64,000 nucleotides of DNA from Cyanoderma ruficeps (taxonomy: Eukaryota > Chordata > Aves > Passeriformes > Timaliidae): assembly GCA_008694505.1 (NCBI GenBank), contig VZDJ01000034.1:2247557-2311556 (forward strand). The letters are read 5' to 3'. Below, in pieces: positions 44,896 to 59,100 of the stretch (positions are counted from its first letter, which is position 1; the number at the start of each line of letters is the position of its first letter). Under the pieces are notes generated by a model. The model was not told the origin of the DNA. It worked only from the letters and a program-made list of their open reading frames with translations, and ran no database searches. Made by a program: the position numbers and the translations under genes.

Positions 44896-47800
44896 ACAGC
44901 CTGAAATTTAGTTATGACACTTTTCATTAGGAAATAAGGTCCATGTGCCATCTTCTGCTTATGTCACCATTTCCCCCCACACACCTTTGCAAATCCAAAC
45001 CTTCATTAGACCAAGGCATCATCTCAGGGATGATTTTTTTGTGGCTTAATGGTTTACTCAGACCTGTCCAGTCCTGTCCCCCCAGATGTGACAGCCCTGC
45101 CCTGGCTCTGGTGCCAAGAAGAGCTCATCAGAGTGCAGCTGAAAGGTCACTGTGACAAGGTGCCACATTCCTGTGGGGAGGGACCAAAACACGGTGTGAC
45201 CCTGCCCTGGTGACAGACTGCAGCTAAAACGTGGAAGGATTGGCATTTACTGCAAATCCCTCTTTACAACCTCAGTCTCTGGAGCCCCTGAGTGCTGGAG
45301 GGGGTTGTTAGGCTGATGAACGTCTCCTTCCATTTGTTTTCCTGTGTGGAAAGAGGGATGTCCACTGTAAGATGCTGACCTCAGGGCCTCTTTCTGTGTG
45401 TGCTGGGAAATGTTTTTCAAGCATCACCTGTGGTGCCATTAATTTCCTTTAATAAGCAGAAATAGGTCTGTGATGAGGAGAGAGTTGCCAGGGCTGTTGT
45501 ATTATGGTAGAGAGTCAGGTATTTGAGGAAGGGTGTTTGTCTTATTTTCTGGGGCTGTCATGGTTAATAAATGGATGAATAATTAAGTAAACATCCATAA
45601 TGAACTCCACAGCCGGTGGGCATATGACCAATTTGGACAGACCTTATGTCAAGGAACATATATCAGCTCTTGGAAGAAATCTCAATTCTTTATGGAAGAG
45701 CAAGTTTCTCTGAGCAAATTCCTCATTGAATTTCCAATTAACTTAATAAATAGGTTTTGTTCTGTTTGTATTTCTTTTACAAATATCCTGTATTGTTTTA
45801 CCACTGATGTCTCATTGCTACAGCTCATCCTGTATGCCGTGATTTATGTTTCTCTGTCCAATGCTTGAAGCTTCACTGGGTTACTGTTATTTTTCTATAT
45901 AGAAAATTATGTAGAGAGTTGTAAAAGTTCTTGATTGAATTCCATATATAAAACAAACCATGATTTAGGGGAAATTAAGGGCTAAAAAATAGGGAGTTGC
46001 TTTTAGGTTTGGATATTTTTTATTTTTCAACCTGGAATTTTTATTTCTTCAGCTTTGCACCCAATTTTTTGTTAAGCTTTTATCACCTTTTGTTTTCATT
46101 TATGTAAAAACCCCTTCAATGGATATTGGATGAAGATGAGTGTTACTGCAGGTATATTTCAAGACTGAGACTGGAGTTTTGAGCAAGAATTGGATCCTTG
46201 AACATTCTGGATGGGTTTTAGCAGCTCTGGATCCCCGTTGCTGCTCGGGCTGTCCATGAGCAGCAGGGTTGGTGGAGCACCTCCTCTGTTTTTATGGGAA
46301 CATCAGCAGTGGGGTGCCAGGGAAGGCAACAGAGATGGTATTTGTTGAGTGACGTGTAAAATCAGGTTTTGCTATTCTCCTCAGAGAGATTTCCAGTCTT
46401 GCTTTTGCAGCAATGCTCTGAATACAGGACGTTTGGAGATGTAACCCGTGCTGGGAACAAATGCTCTTTATTTCCATGTGGAATCGCCATCTGGGTGCTG
46501 TAATTTGGGGGGTGCATCTCCATCCTTTCCTGTCCTATTGCAGTAATTCACTCATAGCTGCTCAAGGTGTGAGAAACCAACATCCACAGCTCCCCAAAAC
46601 CTCCCGGAGCTCATTGAATTATCAGGGGCTTCGGGTCCTGAGGTTCAACGCAGGGTCAGCAGTGCTACACCACACCTGTGTCACACTGCTCAGGTGTTTA
46701 ATACAAACCAACTTGCATTTGGAGTGGCCTCTCCTCTTTGAAGCATGAATAAAACCCATGAGGTGAAATCCTGAGGGGTTTTAGGGTGAGAGTGTGCAGA
46801 CAAGCTGGCTCCAGTGCAGCTGCACTTTGAGCCATAAATATTCAGAGGCTGGGGATAAAACTCCTCGCCCCTGGGTGGAGAGGCACACCAAGCACAGCAC
46901 ATCCTGCTTTACTCAATTCCTTCAGCCCAGCTGATGCTGCTCATCCTTTGCCATGGTCATCATGCCTCCCATCCATGGCTGGCACTGGAATATGTGGTCG
47001 TAAAACTTTCTGACCAGACAGCTCTGAGCCTTGAAGACTATTTCAGCATAAACTCATTTTCCTCTATTTTGGCTGGAGGATGTGTGAGCGTGGTAGTTCA
47101 AGAGTTTATTTAAAAGACTTTTTCCTACTTTCAGACAAGACAAAGCCTTTGACATTTTAGAGCTCGTTCAAGCGTCCAGCTCAGAGCTGCAGCAAAGTAT
47201 TTAATTTCATTATTTTCACTCCATCTTCCTCCCTAAAAATGTCTAAAGCACACATACCATTAGAACCGTTTGACTGCTCCACAGTAAAACTGCAGGAACT
47301 TTGGCACTGCATCTATTTGGAAATTCAAATGGGATCTGCTGGTAGGGATCTAAATCTGTCTGTCAGCACAAGGCATGTGAGGAAGAAGGTGGGGATGATG
47401 TTACCAGAGTCAGCATTTGTGTGATCATTTCGTACATGATTTGCAGCACAGAGAGTTCTAAGCACTGCTAAACCTCGTGTTTTAAAGAATAGAGGCAGGG
47501 AAATTGGAGATGATCTTTTTGTTTTCTGAAAACAGTGAGTTGTATCTAGTTCCTGGGTGTTACAGTCACAGGTGCTGAGAATTCTTAAGTCTAATGCTTC
47601 TGGAAATTTCCTACTTCAGTTGTAGCATCTGGATCTCCCCAGGTCAGGGAGAGGTGATGCTGGACGAGGGCTTTATGCTCTTGGTTACCCCAGACACACA
47701 TTTTGCCTTCCAGATTTTTTGAGGGGCTTAATTCACTTGATTATTTCATATAACTGCAAGAAAAATCAATAAACAAGTTAACATCTCGGGATTTTTGCTT

Positions 47801-49203
47801 TAAATATCAATATTTAGTGGTTGCTATTATTAATTTTTTCACTCTCCTCTTCCCTGCTGTTGCCTAAGCAGGGAACACTTGTTAATACCAAATTTAAATT
47901 TGTTGATCAAATTTGAGAGAGACACGTAAATGAAAGGGAACATCCAACCCAGCATTTTCAGTATTTCTAATTGGAACACAAGGAAAAAAGAAACTGAAAT
48001 GTTGCGAGCAAGCAAGAAATGCAAATATCTATTTTCCCAGTTGATAAACTGGAAATTTGCTGGTTTGGATTTTTTTTTTTTTAACCTAAATGTTGACTTC
48101 TAATTTAGTTTTTTTCCTAGTTCTGTGTATCACTAATAGAAACATACTGGATTTGATGAAAGTCGTAGCCTTGTAACAGGCATTGTTTTTAAAGGGTGTA
48201 AGAACGATCTGGAATAAATCTGTGCTTTATTTTCCAATCAAAAAAAGTGCTCTTCAATCCAAGCTTCTGGTCCTCCTGGAGAGAATTCACAAATGTTCTC
48301 CTGCCTTGGATTTAGAAGGGAACAAATGAGACACCTGGTAATAAAAATCAGCCATGCAGTATTTTAGATAACTCGGTTTGTTCTTTCTTGTCAAAGACAC
48401 AGACGCCCAGTACTCTGCTCAAAAGCTCATCAGAAGAAATCCTCTTTATACCTAGGAAAAATTTCTCCATATGGTAATGTCATCACAAAAGAACAACTGT
48501 CTTCTATTGATTATCCCCTGTAGGTATCCCAGTAATAGAACCATTATATAAAAATTTAGTCTTACAATTCCTTGTTGCAAATCAGATTGAGTTTTGTTTC
48601 TTTGGGAAGATAGAATATTCTCCTCAGGCTTTTTTCTTCCCTTCTCTAAGAGCCCTTCATTTTAGGGCCTGTTTAGCCACTGTGAATTGCAGAGGAGCAG
48701 GTGTGTAGAGTCTGAGTAACATCTGTGTGATTGAGGCAGAAAATGTTCAGGCCAGGATGGGGTGATAGGCAGGGATGTGCTGGGGGGATGTGCTGGAAGG
48801 GTGGGCACAGATCTCTGGTCTGTGCCTGGGCTCACATCCTCCCCTCCCTCCCACAGCTGGCCTGGCAATGGCTCTGCTGCTTCTTGAGGGGAGTGTAAAC
48901 CACAAACCAACCTGGGCAAAAGGCCCCTCCTTATTCCAGAGTCAGCTTTGACCCAGCTCTGATTTGCCAGGTTTGCCAACAGAAGCTGCTTTTTTTCCTG
49001 TTGGCACAAGACCAGCTGTGCAGCTGTGGATGAGAGACTTTGGACTCTGTGTAACCACTGTGATGGATAAAACAGAGAAAAAATCCCAAACACCATCCTT
49101 GCCTGAGGAGCTCTGAGAGTCTGGTCCTTTCTTTCTGATTTGAAGGTCTGAATAAAGTCAGAAATAAAGATTTTTACCTTGAAAACTTTAAGAGGTTTTA
49201 TCT
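44896..49203. other. Non-coding, no recognised element
   Basis: A long AT-rich stretch with no recognised exon, RNA gene or dispersed repeat. The patch at about 45540-45680 is TAATTA-rich and repeat-free. A poly-T run lies at about 48069-48082. The 201-residue minus-strand frame at 48662-49267 has no known domain and partly overlaps a CR1. Confidence 0.5.
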
Positions 49204-49480
49204 GCAGGCTGAGGAAATATGTCTGGAGAAAAAGAGACTCAAGGGGGGACCTTCCTGCTCTCTTCAAGCCCCTGACAAGAGGGTGGAGTCAGTTGGGATT
49301 CAGGCTCTTCTCCCGGGGAACAAGTGACGGGAAACCTCAGGCTGTGCCAGGAGTTCAAGTTGGATACTGGGGAAAATTTCTTCACTGAGAGGGTGGCCAG
49401 GCCTTGGACAGGGTGCCCAGGGGAGTGGTGGAGTCACAGCCCTGGGACAGGACAGGCCTCAGGGGTGGATGAAACTTCCA
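49204..49480 (+). mobile_element. CR1 LINE fragment, sense on +, lacking its 3' terminus
   Basis: CR1 in sense: GGGACCTTCCTGCTCTCTTC, GATTCAGGCTCTTCTCCC, CCTCAGGCTGTGCCAGG, TTTCTTCACTGAGAGGGTGG and GTGGTGGAGTCACAGCCC. The last 60-70 bp of CR1 (GGTTGGACTGGATGATC and beyond) is absent. Instead the sequence runs on to the LTR that starts at 49537. A second sense CR1 follows beyond the LTR and overlaps this one in consensus coordinates. Confidence 0.88.
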
Positions 49481-49536
49481 GGGGTCAGAGCCCGGATGAT
49501 CAGAACTCTTTGAGTTTCTTCAGGACTCTGTCCCAG

Positions 49537-49960
49537 TGTTGACTTCATAAAGAGAGACAGCCTTGATCCAATTGTCCAGAAACAGAATTTTAATAATACA
49601 AAAATAACAAACGATAAGGCGTAGGCTGCATTTGGAGTGAACTGGAACAACGCACAAACAAGGCCCCAAAAAGCCCAAGGCCAGGGTCAGACAGGGGTAT
49701 TTATACACCCCGGTGTGAGGAGGAGTTAAGGTGGGCTCTGAGGGAAGGGTCCAATAGGGGAGGATTATTAGAAATATTAAAATTTCTCCACGAAAAATCA
49801 ACCTGTGGTAGCACAAAGAACTAGGAACTTTCTAGCAACAATATGCATACTTGAACTGAGGGAGCATGTGAGTAAGTCTATTGCTTACTCTACTTAGAAA
49901 TGGGTTTCCCAGGGCATTAGTTCAGGGTTTTCCTCTTCCCCAGGGAAACCACCCTCTACA
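49537..49960 (-). mobile_element. Solo LTR between two CR1 copies
   Basis: On the + strand the 424-bp element runs from TGTTGACTTC to CCCTCTACA (TGT...ACA ends). Read on the minus strand it has GTGTATAAATA (TATA box, + strand 49698-49708) and, about 130 bp further on, an A/T-rich polyadenylation-like segment, the usual U3-R-U5 order. No internal retroviral genes adjoin it. The flanks (CCCAG on the left, GGTGG on the right) do not match, so no target-site duplication is visible. Confidence 0.65.
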
Positions 49961-50189
49961 GGTGGGATTCAGGCTCTTCCCCCAGGGAACAGGAAACCTC
50001 AGGCTGTGCCAGGGGAGGTTGAAGTTGGATGATGGACATATATTCTTCACTGAGAGGGTGGCCAGGCCTTGGATGTGGTGGAGTCACACCCCCTGGGGGG
50101 GACAGGCCTCAGGGGTGGCCCTGGCAGGGCTGGGCTCGTGGTTGGACTGGATCATCTTCGAGGTCCTTTCCAGCCTAAATGATTCCATG
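49961..50189 (+). mobile_element. CR1 LINE 3'-end fragment, sense on +
   Basis: CR1 in sense, beginning abruptly at the LTR edge with GGTGGGATTCAGGCTC. It continues with CCTCAGGCTGTGCCAGGGGA, TCTTCACTGAGAGGGTGGCC, GGTTGGACTGGATCATC and TTTCCAGCCTAAATGATTCC. It repeats consensus positions already present in the CR1 left of the LTR, including the shared wording GGACAGGCCTCAGGGGTGG. Confidence 0.93.
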
Positions 50190-53100
50190 TGCAAACACGG
50201 CTGTCTCGATGCTGGTTTTGTTTCCAGGTTTATCTCTACTCCTGCTGCTTCAGCACAAGTATCTGCACTCCTGAAGGGCCCTCTGTCGTTTATCAGGTCT
50301 ACAGCCAAGTTAACAAGTTGGCTGCGAAAAGCAAAATATTTCAGATGATAAGAAGAGGTTTACTAATTTTAGTCCTTGGAAAAAATCTCAATGTTTTTCT
50401 CTATTTACCAGGTAAATTTATTTCTAAACCCTCAATCCTTTCTCTCTTTGCCAGGTGAATCTTAGTGCTGAAGCTGACTGGTGTGTGTAGGAGGGATTTT
50501 TGTGATTTACTCGATGCTTTGAGATCAGTGGAAAGGAAAAGCTGTATAATTATCCTCTGGCCTTTTATCTTTCTGTGGTATCATCTCTAGAGAACCAACG
50601 ATGGGGTAGAGAAGCCTTTGCACAGCAGATAATCACAGCCATTAGAGGAAACAATGCCAACTTAAAGTCAACGGTGTTTTGCTCAGTAAAACATTGATAT
50701 TGGAGTCTGTGTTGATCCATTCCTGAAATCAGACAGCCAAGAAACAGCCACTTCTCAAGGCAGAACCCACAAATAGAACTAATTTTTAAATATTCTACTA
50801 AAATCTTAAGATATTCAGAGGATTGGTGTTATGAGATGAGGGGACACAAAGGCTATGAACATCTGCTCTAAGTGAAAAATACAAGTCAGCCTTAATTACA
50901 AATTTGCAATCAATGCTGCTGTTTTTCGAAGGTGTTGGTAAATAATTAATAAGTCAGTGAAGCACAAGGATGGAAATTTCCTCTAAAATCTGATTTTAAG
51001 CAAGTGTCAGTGGTTTTTAAAGGAGGAGAAGGAAAGGAGCAGATTTACGATACAGCTGGAATGTAAAAGGTGAAATAGTGGTTTTATTCAGGAGTTAAAT
51101 GCACATGGAGTGGTTCAGCAGCTCCATTTGTCATTATCCCTGATCAGCACAGCAGCTGAGTGGCCGGGATTGGTGATTGCGTGGGGAATATTCACTTGTC
51201 AATAAGATCTTGACTGAATGTCACATCCACTTAATGGCATTTAAAGGGGAAGGAAATCACTGTCTCACACCCCTGAGAAAGGTCAGAGCATCAATTTATC
51301 TCTGTTTGTCTGAAACCAGTTGAAAGTACAATGCAAGTTTGCCACTTCAGGGTTTTTTTTTTTGTTGTTCCAGTTCTGAGTTGAACTGGTTTTAAAGTTC
51401 ATGTCAGGAAGAAGAACAAGCTGCCATGGGGGGCAGTGGCACAGGTAACCCATGGACCTCCTGAATCTCTGTGAGCATTTGCCATTGGTCTTTCACCTCC
51501 TGCTCAAATTGGACAAAGTGTTGAAGCCTTGTGGGGCTCCGTGCCCAGCCTAAACACTGACACATGGAGAGCACAGCATCTGCCAAGGGCTTTAGGACAT
51601 CTGCAGGAAACCTTCTTTGGAAAATTAATAATAATATGTGAGCTCAGGTATGCCAGGATTCCTCCACCTTTTTGAAACATCATTAGATATGACTCACTGA
51701 TTAAAATTAGAGCACTGACTGACAGGCTTGGGGTGCCTTTTTGGCTCTTTCTAATGAATGAAGCAATTAAGGACCATCAAACCTCAACACACAACACCAG
51801 AGCTGCCTTGGAGCAGCCATAAATGCAGTTCCCTCTGTCTGCAGGGGTGGGATGCCAGGATCTGCTGTGGCTGAGCTGTGCAGAGCCCACACAAGGGCTG
51901 TGATACTGGTCCCAGAACTGATGCAATGCAGTTGTTTCTGCAGTTTCCCACATCAGCACCAACATTTTCAGATTTAGTTTAGATCTCACTTAAATGCCCT
52001 CTCTGCTTAGAGAAAGAAAAAGAGTCGTCATAGCTGTTCTTAAGTTTTTATCTCAATATTTTGAACCCTGTTGGTGCAATCCTCATCACTCAGATGGACT
52101 AAAACCAAAACCACACCATCCTAACCATGTTTGTCTTGTTTCTAACAAATATGTTGCTATGGGAACTTGCTGTTGCTCTGGTTGTTGAACCAGATGCACC
52201 AGCTATCTGTCTCTAGGCTGGCTCTGTAAATTAATCGCACTTAAACTAAACATATTAAGTTATTTCCTTTTAATTAATTTGAATGTTAAGCTGGGTGTTG
52301 CCAGTTTCCCCCTCCCTGCTCACCCCCCACCCTTAATTAACTGCTCCACACCCTGCAGTCCCTCACCCATCTCTGTTGGTCTTCCCCAGCTCTCTGCAGT
52401 TACAACACTCGCTGCCTGCATGGGAAGTAATCAGTGTCCAAAATAATTGCTTTTCACAAGTCTGCAGTCAGCTTCCTTGTCACATATTTAAGCTGTAATG
52501 AAACTGTTTCGGTTGCCAGGAGAAAATATTCAGCTGAAATGTACTGTAATTGCAGGTGGAAAGCAGAGCCGATAATGGAGCTGGTTTTATTTAGCACGTC
52601 ATGTTTTCATTTGTTGGAGGCATTTCCTCCAGCAGTGCTCTCCTCTCCTCATTCCTGCTGAGGGAGGAGGAGGGTTGGGATCCTCCCAGTGTCTCTGCTT
52701 TGTATTTAGGCAGTGGAAGGTGCAGGAGAACTCACGTGTGGTGCAGGGGCATGAAGGGCAGCCTTGGCCCCAAGGCAGACAAATGATACAGGATTAATCT
52801 GATTGCTCTGAGCTTTGCTTGTGCATTCAGCCAGCTGTGGAGCTTTGGGAGAACACTTAAATTCGAGTTGGTTACCTAAAAATCTATAAATAAATTATCC
52901 AAGAGTTGTTTCTAAATCTAAACTTCCTGGGAGATCAGCAGCAAACAAAACCATTGCTCGGGTTTGCAGCACACCGCAGTAGACTTTCTCGTGGAATTCA
53001 GAGTTCTTGGAGCAGAATCCTTGCTGTGGGAAAGGACAAGATGGTGAATGTGTGCAGCAGACTTAAACATTTCCTGCACAGCTCTGTGATCTGTGGTCAG

Positions 53101-56080
53101 AAACTCCAGAGAAACTGGCTAATGAATTAGGAAGCCCACAGGGAAATCTTATTTACAAGGAAGGCAACAGAAACATTAATGTATCTTTATTAGCCTTATT
53201 TAGGCCATCTGCTGCGTACATGGTGGGAGCTGCACAGTCCCTGCAGTCAAACAGCAGCAGGGACGTGCCAAGTTCCAAACTCTTCTCATTTAAATGCTTC
53301 CTTAGACCTCTTCAGCTCCTGGAACTTTTTGCTGCAGTGAAAAGTCAGCTGATCATCAACAAGGCAGGGAGCGTGGAATTTTCTGTGTCTCCATTCAGAC
53401 GCATTTTCTTTCTCATTGCTTATCTTTGACTTGGATTTTGATACGTTTTTGGGGTCAAATTGCCATTGAAATCACTATAACCCAAAATTTAATAGCAAAT
53501 TCTGTGCTTTGCAAGCCACTCGTTGGGAAGATGGTTTTGGAGCAACTGCTTGCTTTTTAAATGCATACACAGATTTTTCTGCATATGTTTAGATAATTTG
53601 AGTGTAGCCCAAGGAAAAGGAATTAAAAAGTTGATTACCATAATTTTGAATTTTATTTCCTATCGGCCTTTTCCTATTCCAAATGTGTTTTACTTTGCAG
53701 ATTGTTTTGCTTGGATCTGGCCAGCTCAACCCTTGCAATTTCTCACTGAATTCAGTGAACCCACAACACCTGCTGGTCTCAGTGGCCAGAGTTTTGTTGC
53801 CAAAGTTCTCTTCACACCTTTGAAGCATTATTTATTTACTTTTTTAAAGGAATGAAAGTCCAGTGGTAATTCCTTGCTCTCCTGTTGAGCCTGAATTTTT
53901 TAACTGAAATGTAAGCCTGAGCAAGCAGCCTGTTAATTCCCAACTAACCTTCTCACTGGCTGACTGCAGCTGGGGAACGACAGCTTTCCCATTTTGTTGA
54001 AATAAATAAATTGGGAGGAATGTGTGGAGGAATCTTAGAGGCTTTATTAATGCGAAACACAGAGAGGCTCCTGCTTAGATTGTACTTCTTTGATTACTCA
54101 ACTGAGTTATTAGATACATGAAGAACAGCCATTTAAATGTAAATCCATTCTCCTTCTGTAATAGATAAATGGGCTTTGCCTTGAATTTGTAAGCAGAATA
54201 TATCACTTTGATATAGCAACTGGAGCTGAATAAAGCCAGTCAGTAGACCAAGGGAAGGATGAGGATTCCTTTAAAGTGAATGGAAAAGAAGAGACCATCA
54301 GTTAGTTAATTAACTTCAATTTCTATATTAATGAACTTTCTCTGGTGCTCGTTTAAGCATCCAGATGCTTGCAAATGGTTTTTTCCCTGACATCAGCTGT
54401 TAATTGGCATGTGATAGTTATAGATGGTACCTGTCTTTTATATCCCAGATATAATTTTTTCATGTGCTCTGTGGCAGAGTTGTAGTGTGGGTGGTCCAGA
54501 GCTGCACTGTGCTGGGTAGACACGTGGGCTCTCAGCTCCAGGGCACCACAAGTTCAAAATCTGAAAGAGGGGGAAAAAATGGATTCAGTGCCTTGCATGT
54601 TCCTCATGATCCCTGTAGAAGGCAGGAGGTCAGAGCTGGATGTTCTGCAAAGGTGGGTGCTCTGGCAAAGCTCGTCTTCCCAGGCTCCTCCTGAGCACAG
54701 GGCACTTGGGCTGAATCACATTTCTGCTCCAAATTCTCTCTGGAGGACTCTGCTGGTTGTTACCAAGAACAGTGGAGTTGAGAGAACCAGCCCCAAGCTG
54801 TCCAAGGTGTGAGAAGGTGACCCTTCCTGTGGGATGTTGTCCTTCAACCCTCAGATGTTCTTCAGGAACTGGCTCTACTCCCCAATGCCACAGCAGTTCC
54901 CTCTGCTATTTGTTACAGAAAACTCTGGAAGGAACTTTAATTTCAAAAGGACAGCACAGCAATTTTTCAAATGGCATTTGGCTCCTAGAGAAGGGCTGGA
55001 GCAGCCCCTGGGTGATGGCACCAGGCCAGAGGAACTCAATGGGTGACAGTCCTTGGTGGGATGCCTTGCCCCGGGTGGGATTTCGGAGGCAGCCGTGCTG
55101 GCTGAGCTTGTCTGCAGGAGCAGAGCTAAGCAGATTTGTGTTGGAAAATCTGCCCCAGGAGCAAGGCTGGAACAAGCACATCTAAAGTTCAATAGGTGGC
55201 ATGGTCGAATTTCTGTCTGAACACAGGAAAAAGAGGAATTGTCCCACGGGCAGAGACACAGGGGAGCTGCCTGCAGACACAGGCTCCCACCCAGACCTGA
55301 GGCAGATGTTTTCCTCTTGCTGACTTTCCATCACTCAGAGCCCTCTGTGTGCTGTAACCAAATTGCTGCTTCTTCCAAATTCCAGTTTGCAGTTCTGTTC
55401 CTCCTCCCTTAGCTTTTGCTTCTTCAAAATAAAAATACTCTGAAAGAGGAAACATCTCTATTTTAGCAAAACTGGGCCGTGTTCTCAAAAGCAACTGCAA
55501 AAGTACAGTCAAGAACCAGGAAAACAAATGACAGGGTTTGACCCTGGTCATCTGTAGGAAGTTTTCTGTTTTCTTTATCCTGGGCTCCTGGTGGTGTAGC
55601 TGCCAGTGTAGCCATCCTTGTTATCCACCTACTATTGGGTGCTATTAATGATATGCTTAATTCTTCCTATCATCACAGCAATCTGTGAAATGGAACAGAT
55701 TTAAATTCTAATAGTTAATAGCTGAATAAATACATCTGCCAGCCATAGGCCATCTCAAGTATTGCTCACTGTAACTGTAATTAAACTGTAATTAAAGCCA
55801 GTTAAAGCCATCAGACATCTGGGTGGTGAGAGATTAGGTCCATCCTGCTGCTTTCATTACCTCTGTGAGAGTTGGGGGGTTAATGGAACAGTCCTCTCAT
55901 CATGGGAGTGTATTTTCAGTAATCATGGTGACCGGATTTGCAGTGATGGCTTCATTAAAAACGCACTGGAAAAAACCCCAAGATATTAGAGATTAATTTA
56001 TTGCTGTTAGTTCAGGTGGAGGGAATAGTTTTTGGTTGTGGTCTGTGTGAGGAGTCCCATATGGACATGAAGTAAAAGTT
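50190..56080. other. Non-coding, no recognised element
   Basis: No exon, RNA gene or dispersed repeat was recognised in nearly 6 kb. A poly-T run lies at about 51353-51363. A repeat-free patch rich in TAATTA/TTTAAT words lies at about 55620-55830. Open frames in this stretch (for example 54757-55185) carry no known features. Confidence 0.5.
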
Positions 56081-56198
56081 TCAGAATTGTAGAATGGTTT
56101 GGGCTGGAAGGGAACAGAAATTGCCTCTTGTCCCAGCTGGAACACCTTCCATTAGATCAGGTTGCTCCAAGCCCCATCCAACCTGACCTTGCAATGGA
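56081..56198 (-). mobile_element. CR1 LINE 3'-end fragment
   Basis: A short, diverged reverse-complement CR1 end: CAGAATTGTAGAATGG, TTTGGGCTGGAAGGGAAC, CACCTTCCATTAGATCAGG and CCCCATCCAACCTGACC. About 118 bp. Confidence 0.85.
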
Positions 56199-59100
56199 CC
56201 TTTTTGCCATAATACTTTAAAATACCTGTTGCAGTTGTTTTTGCAGGCTGGGAGCTAAAGGAGCGGAAATAAATAGTAAAGGAGGGTGCTGGTCATATAT
56301 GCCACAAATATCCTTGCAAAATCTTACAGTTGTTTTTGGAAACTGCCCTGTGCTGCTTTTGTTACTTATAAATGCCAAGGAAGAAATGAAATTGCTCTTC
56401 ATACGGTATCCCTCCTACCTGGGGAAGTTTCTGTTGCAGTCTCTGGAGGAGAGAGCTTTACTTAATCTCCTTAGAATTGATGTGAGTGCTCCAGGATGTT
56501 TTGCCTGTTTGTCCTTGTGTCTTCCCTTGCTTTTCTGAGGACGGGGAAGATGGGTGACTGGTTTTGGGGCAGTTTATTTATTGCATTATTCTGAGTCACT
56601 GTGATGTTGGCTGTGAACTGACTCTGATTGGGTTTTGCTGGTTTTAAACTCATTTTTGAGTTGTGGTTCTGAAGACTTTGCTCTGTGAATTACCTGCTCT
56701 CAAACACCTTTCCTTACATTGCTGATGACTGGTTTGCTAGAAGGGATAATTAAAAATTACAAGTCTGTGGATATGGCAGAGACAGTGGGATGTAGGAAGC
56801 AATTTTCTTTGCTGAGGCTGTGTTGTGAACAAAACCCTTGAAGCTTTGAGCAAAACTCTGTGTGGCAGAAAAAAAATAGGACAGTTTGACTTGATGAGGA
56901 TTTATGTCTGTTGGGTTTCTCTGACTTTAAATACTGTCTACCACAGAATCTGAGTTATTAAACCGCAATGACTGATGTATCTACACAGACCAAGGAGTGA
57001 CCCTGAGCCTTTGCTAAGCTTTTAAAACACAAAGTTCATTTATTTAGATTTTCTTTCTTTGCCTCTAAAACTAGAATGGAGAAAAGGAATTGAGAGCTCA
57101 CCTGAGAAAGTCAGAGAGGAGCAGGACCCTCAGAAGTGCTAGAGTTGCTGTGAATATAACATTTCTACAAGTAAGACTTAACTTTTAGGCTACATTTTCT
57201 TGAAATCTGCTGGAATTAGAGACTGGGCTTTGCACGTTCGTCTGCCCTTGTCATAGATATTTGTATGACCACTCCCCACCTTGAGTTTTGCCAAGTACTA
57301 CTCAGTATTTCTTATTAAATTGATGATGTGTACACTAAATACTCTCTGACTAGGAGATCTTTTAGGTACCCAAGGCACAGTGTCAGTGAGCTGAGCTTTA
57401 CCTGCATCACGGCTGGTTTTTCCACTGCTGAGAGCCCAGGGGAGAGGAGACTAAATAGGGCTGGATTTGCCTCCTCAGCTGTTGTAAACTCTCAGATTTT
57501 CCCGAGGCTTTGGGTTTTAAAGACAGAAGAGAGAATAGACCCTCTACAGCCACATGTTTTAAGTCTTGAGAGACTGTAAAAACTGACTTTATCTGGGATA
57601 AAGCCATGTGCCAGGCTTGCAGTGTCCCAGGACTTGAAGCAGTACCTTAATATTATTTTAATAAATCATTAATATATTTTAATATGAGCTTTTTCCTTGC
57701 TGATATCTCAGGATGCCGATTCACACACACACACACAGACCTCCAAACACACACTTTTTTTATTTTGCACTTTTGCAGCATTCAAGCAGACACAAAGTAA
57801 TGAAAGAAAGGAGTTAATTTCTCCCTTGTTTCCAATGAATTTTGCATAGGAAGCAGCCATGTGCCCTGGCATCACTCTGTGCTGAAGAGCAGAACTCTGC
57901 TGGGTCAATGACTCCAGTTAAGCAGCCCCAAGACACCCTCTGAGGCTAATAATAACCTCTAAATAGGAGCAGCCTTACAGACTTCTTTGGGATCAGCCTG
58001 CCAGGCTAAAAGCTATTTATTGTCAGAAAGTGTGGCATTACAGGGCTCTTCCAGATCTGCCACCTCTCCAAACTGTTTCCAGACACAGCTTGCTCAAACT
58101 GATATTAACATTTAATTTTTAATGAAACTGACCAAGTCTCAGAGGTCAAGTGTAGTTTTGGTATGTATCAGATTATTTCTGGTTTTTCAGTAGGACTCTG
58201 ACAAAATGCAGAGAAAATCATGTCTTTGTGTCAGGATTGTTCTATTGCCTTTAGTGTCTTTTACATTTAAACTTCTGCTCAATACTATAAATACCATCTT
58301 TTTTTTTTCCCCCCCAGAATTTTCCAAGGGATAGAAAGCTTATTTAAGTTTTAAAACAGCTGTAGTAATAGGCAAACATGTCATTAAGATCCTAATCAAA
58401 TACACACAATTATTTTATTGTGCAAGCTTGGAGTTTTAATAGAATTAAAAATACAATTGAATTCAAGTCCAAGGTAACATAATCCCCCTCTGTGGTTCTG
58501 CTGATTGGAATTTTAAATTCCACACAAGAATAAATGGAAATAAGTCTCTTTTGTAAAGCACCATGGTGCCAAAATGTGTCATCTGTAATGACACGCTCAT
58601 CAGATTTGGTTGTATAATTTGTACCTTTAATTTATTGGGCAATGAGACTCTTAATATGTACTTCATGTGTCTCCAAAGGTTTTATTTGGCCTCCAGCCTG
58701 AGAAATATCAATATTGTAAGGATTAAGCAACCAAACAAAAAAATCAAATAGTCCAAGGGAGAGACCGAATCGATAGAAAAGAAATGTTTGTGTTGCGTGA
58801 AGTCATTGGACAAGGCAGAGGGATAATGCTGTGGAGAAATCGATGTGCCAAAGGACAGACAGTCAGAAACACCTTCTCCAGCTCAGCCAGGTGCTGCAAG
58901 GCTTGAAAAAACAAATGGAAGGTCTGTGGTGGTGAGATGAGTGTTGGAGGTGGGGTGATTGTCCAGCCCACCATGGCAAACCCCTTTTCCTGTTGTTTTA
59001 CCCCAAGAATTGAGGGGCTCAGCCCAGCGGGGCTCAGCCTGGTGCCACACCAGGTGAGGGATGGTTGGCATTGTGTGGATACAGAAAAATTCTGAAGTGT

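Noticed and set aside
48662..49267. 201-residue minus-strand open frame
   Set aside because: No known domain; it runs into a CR1 fragment and has no promoter or splice support.
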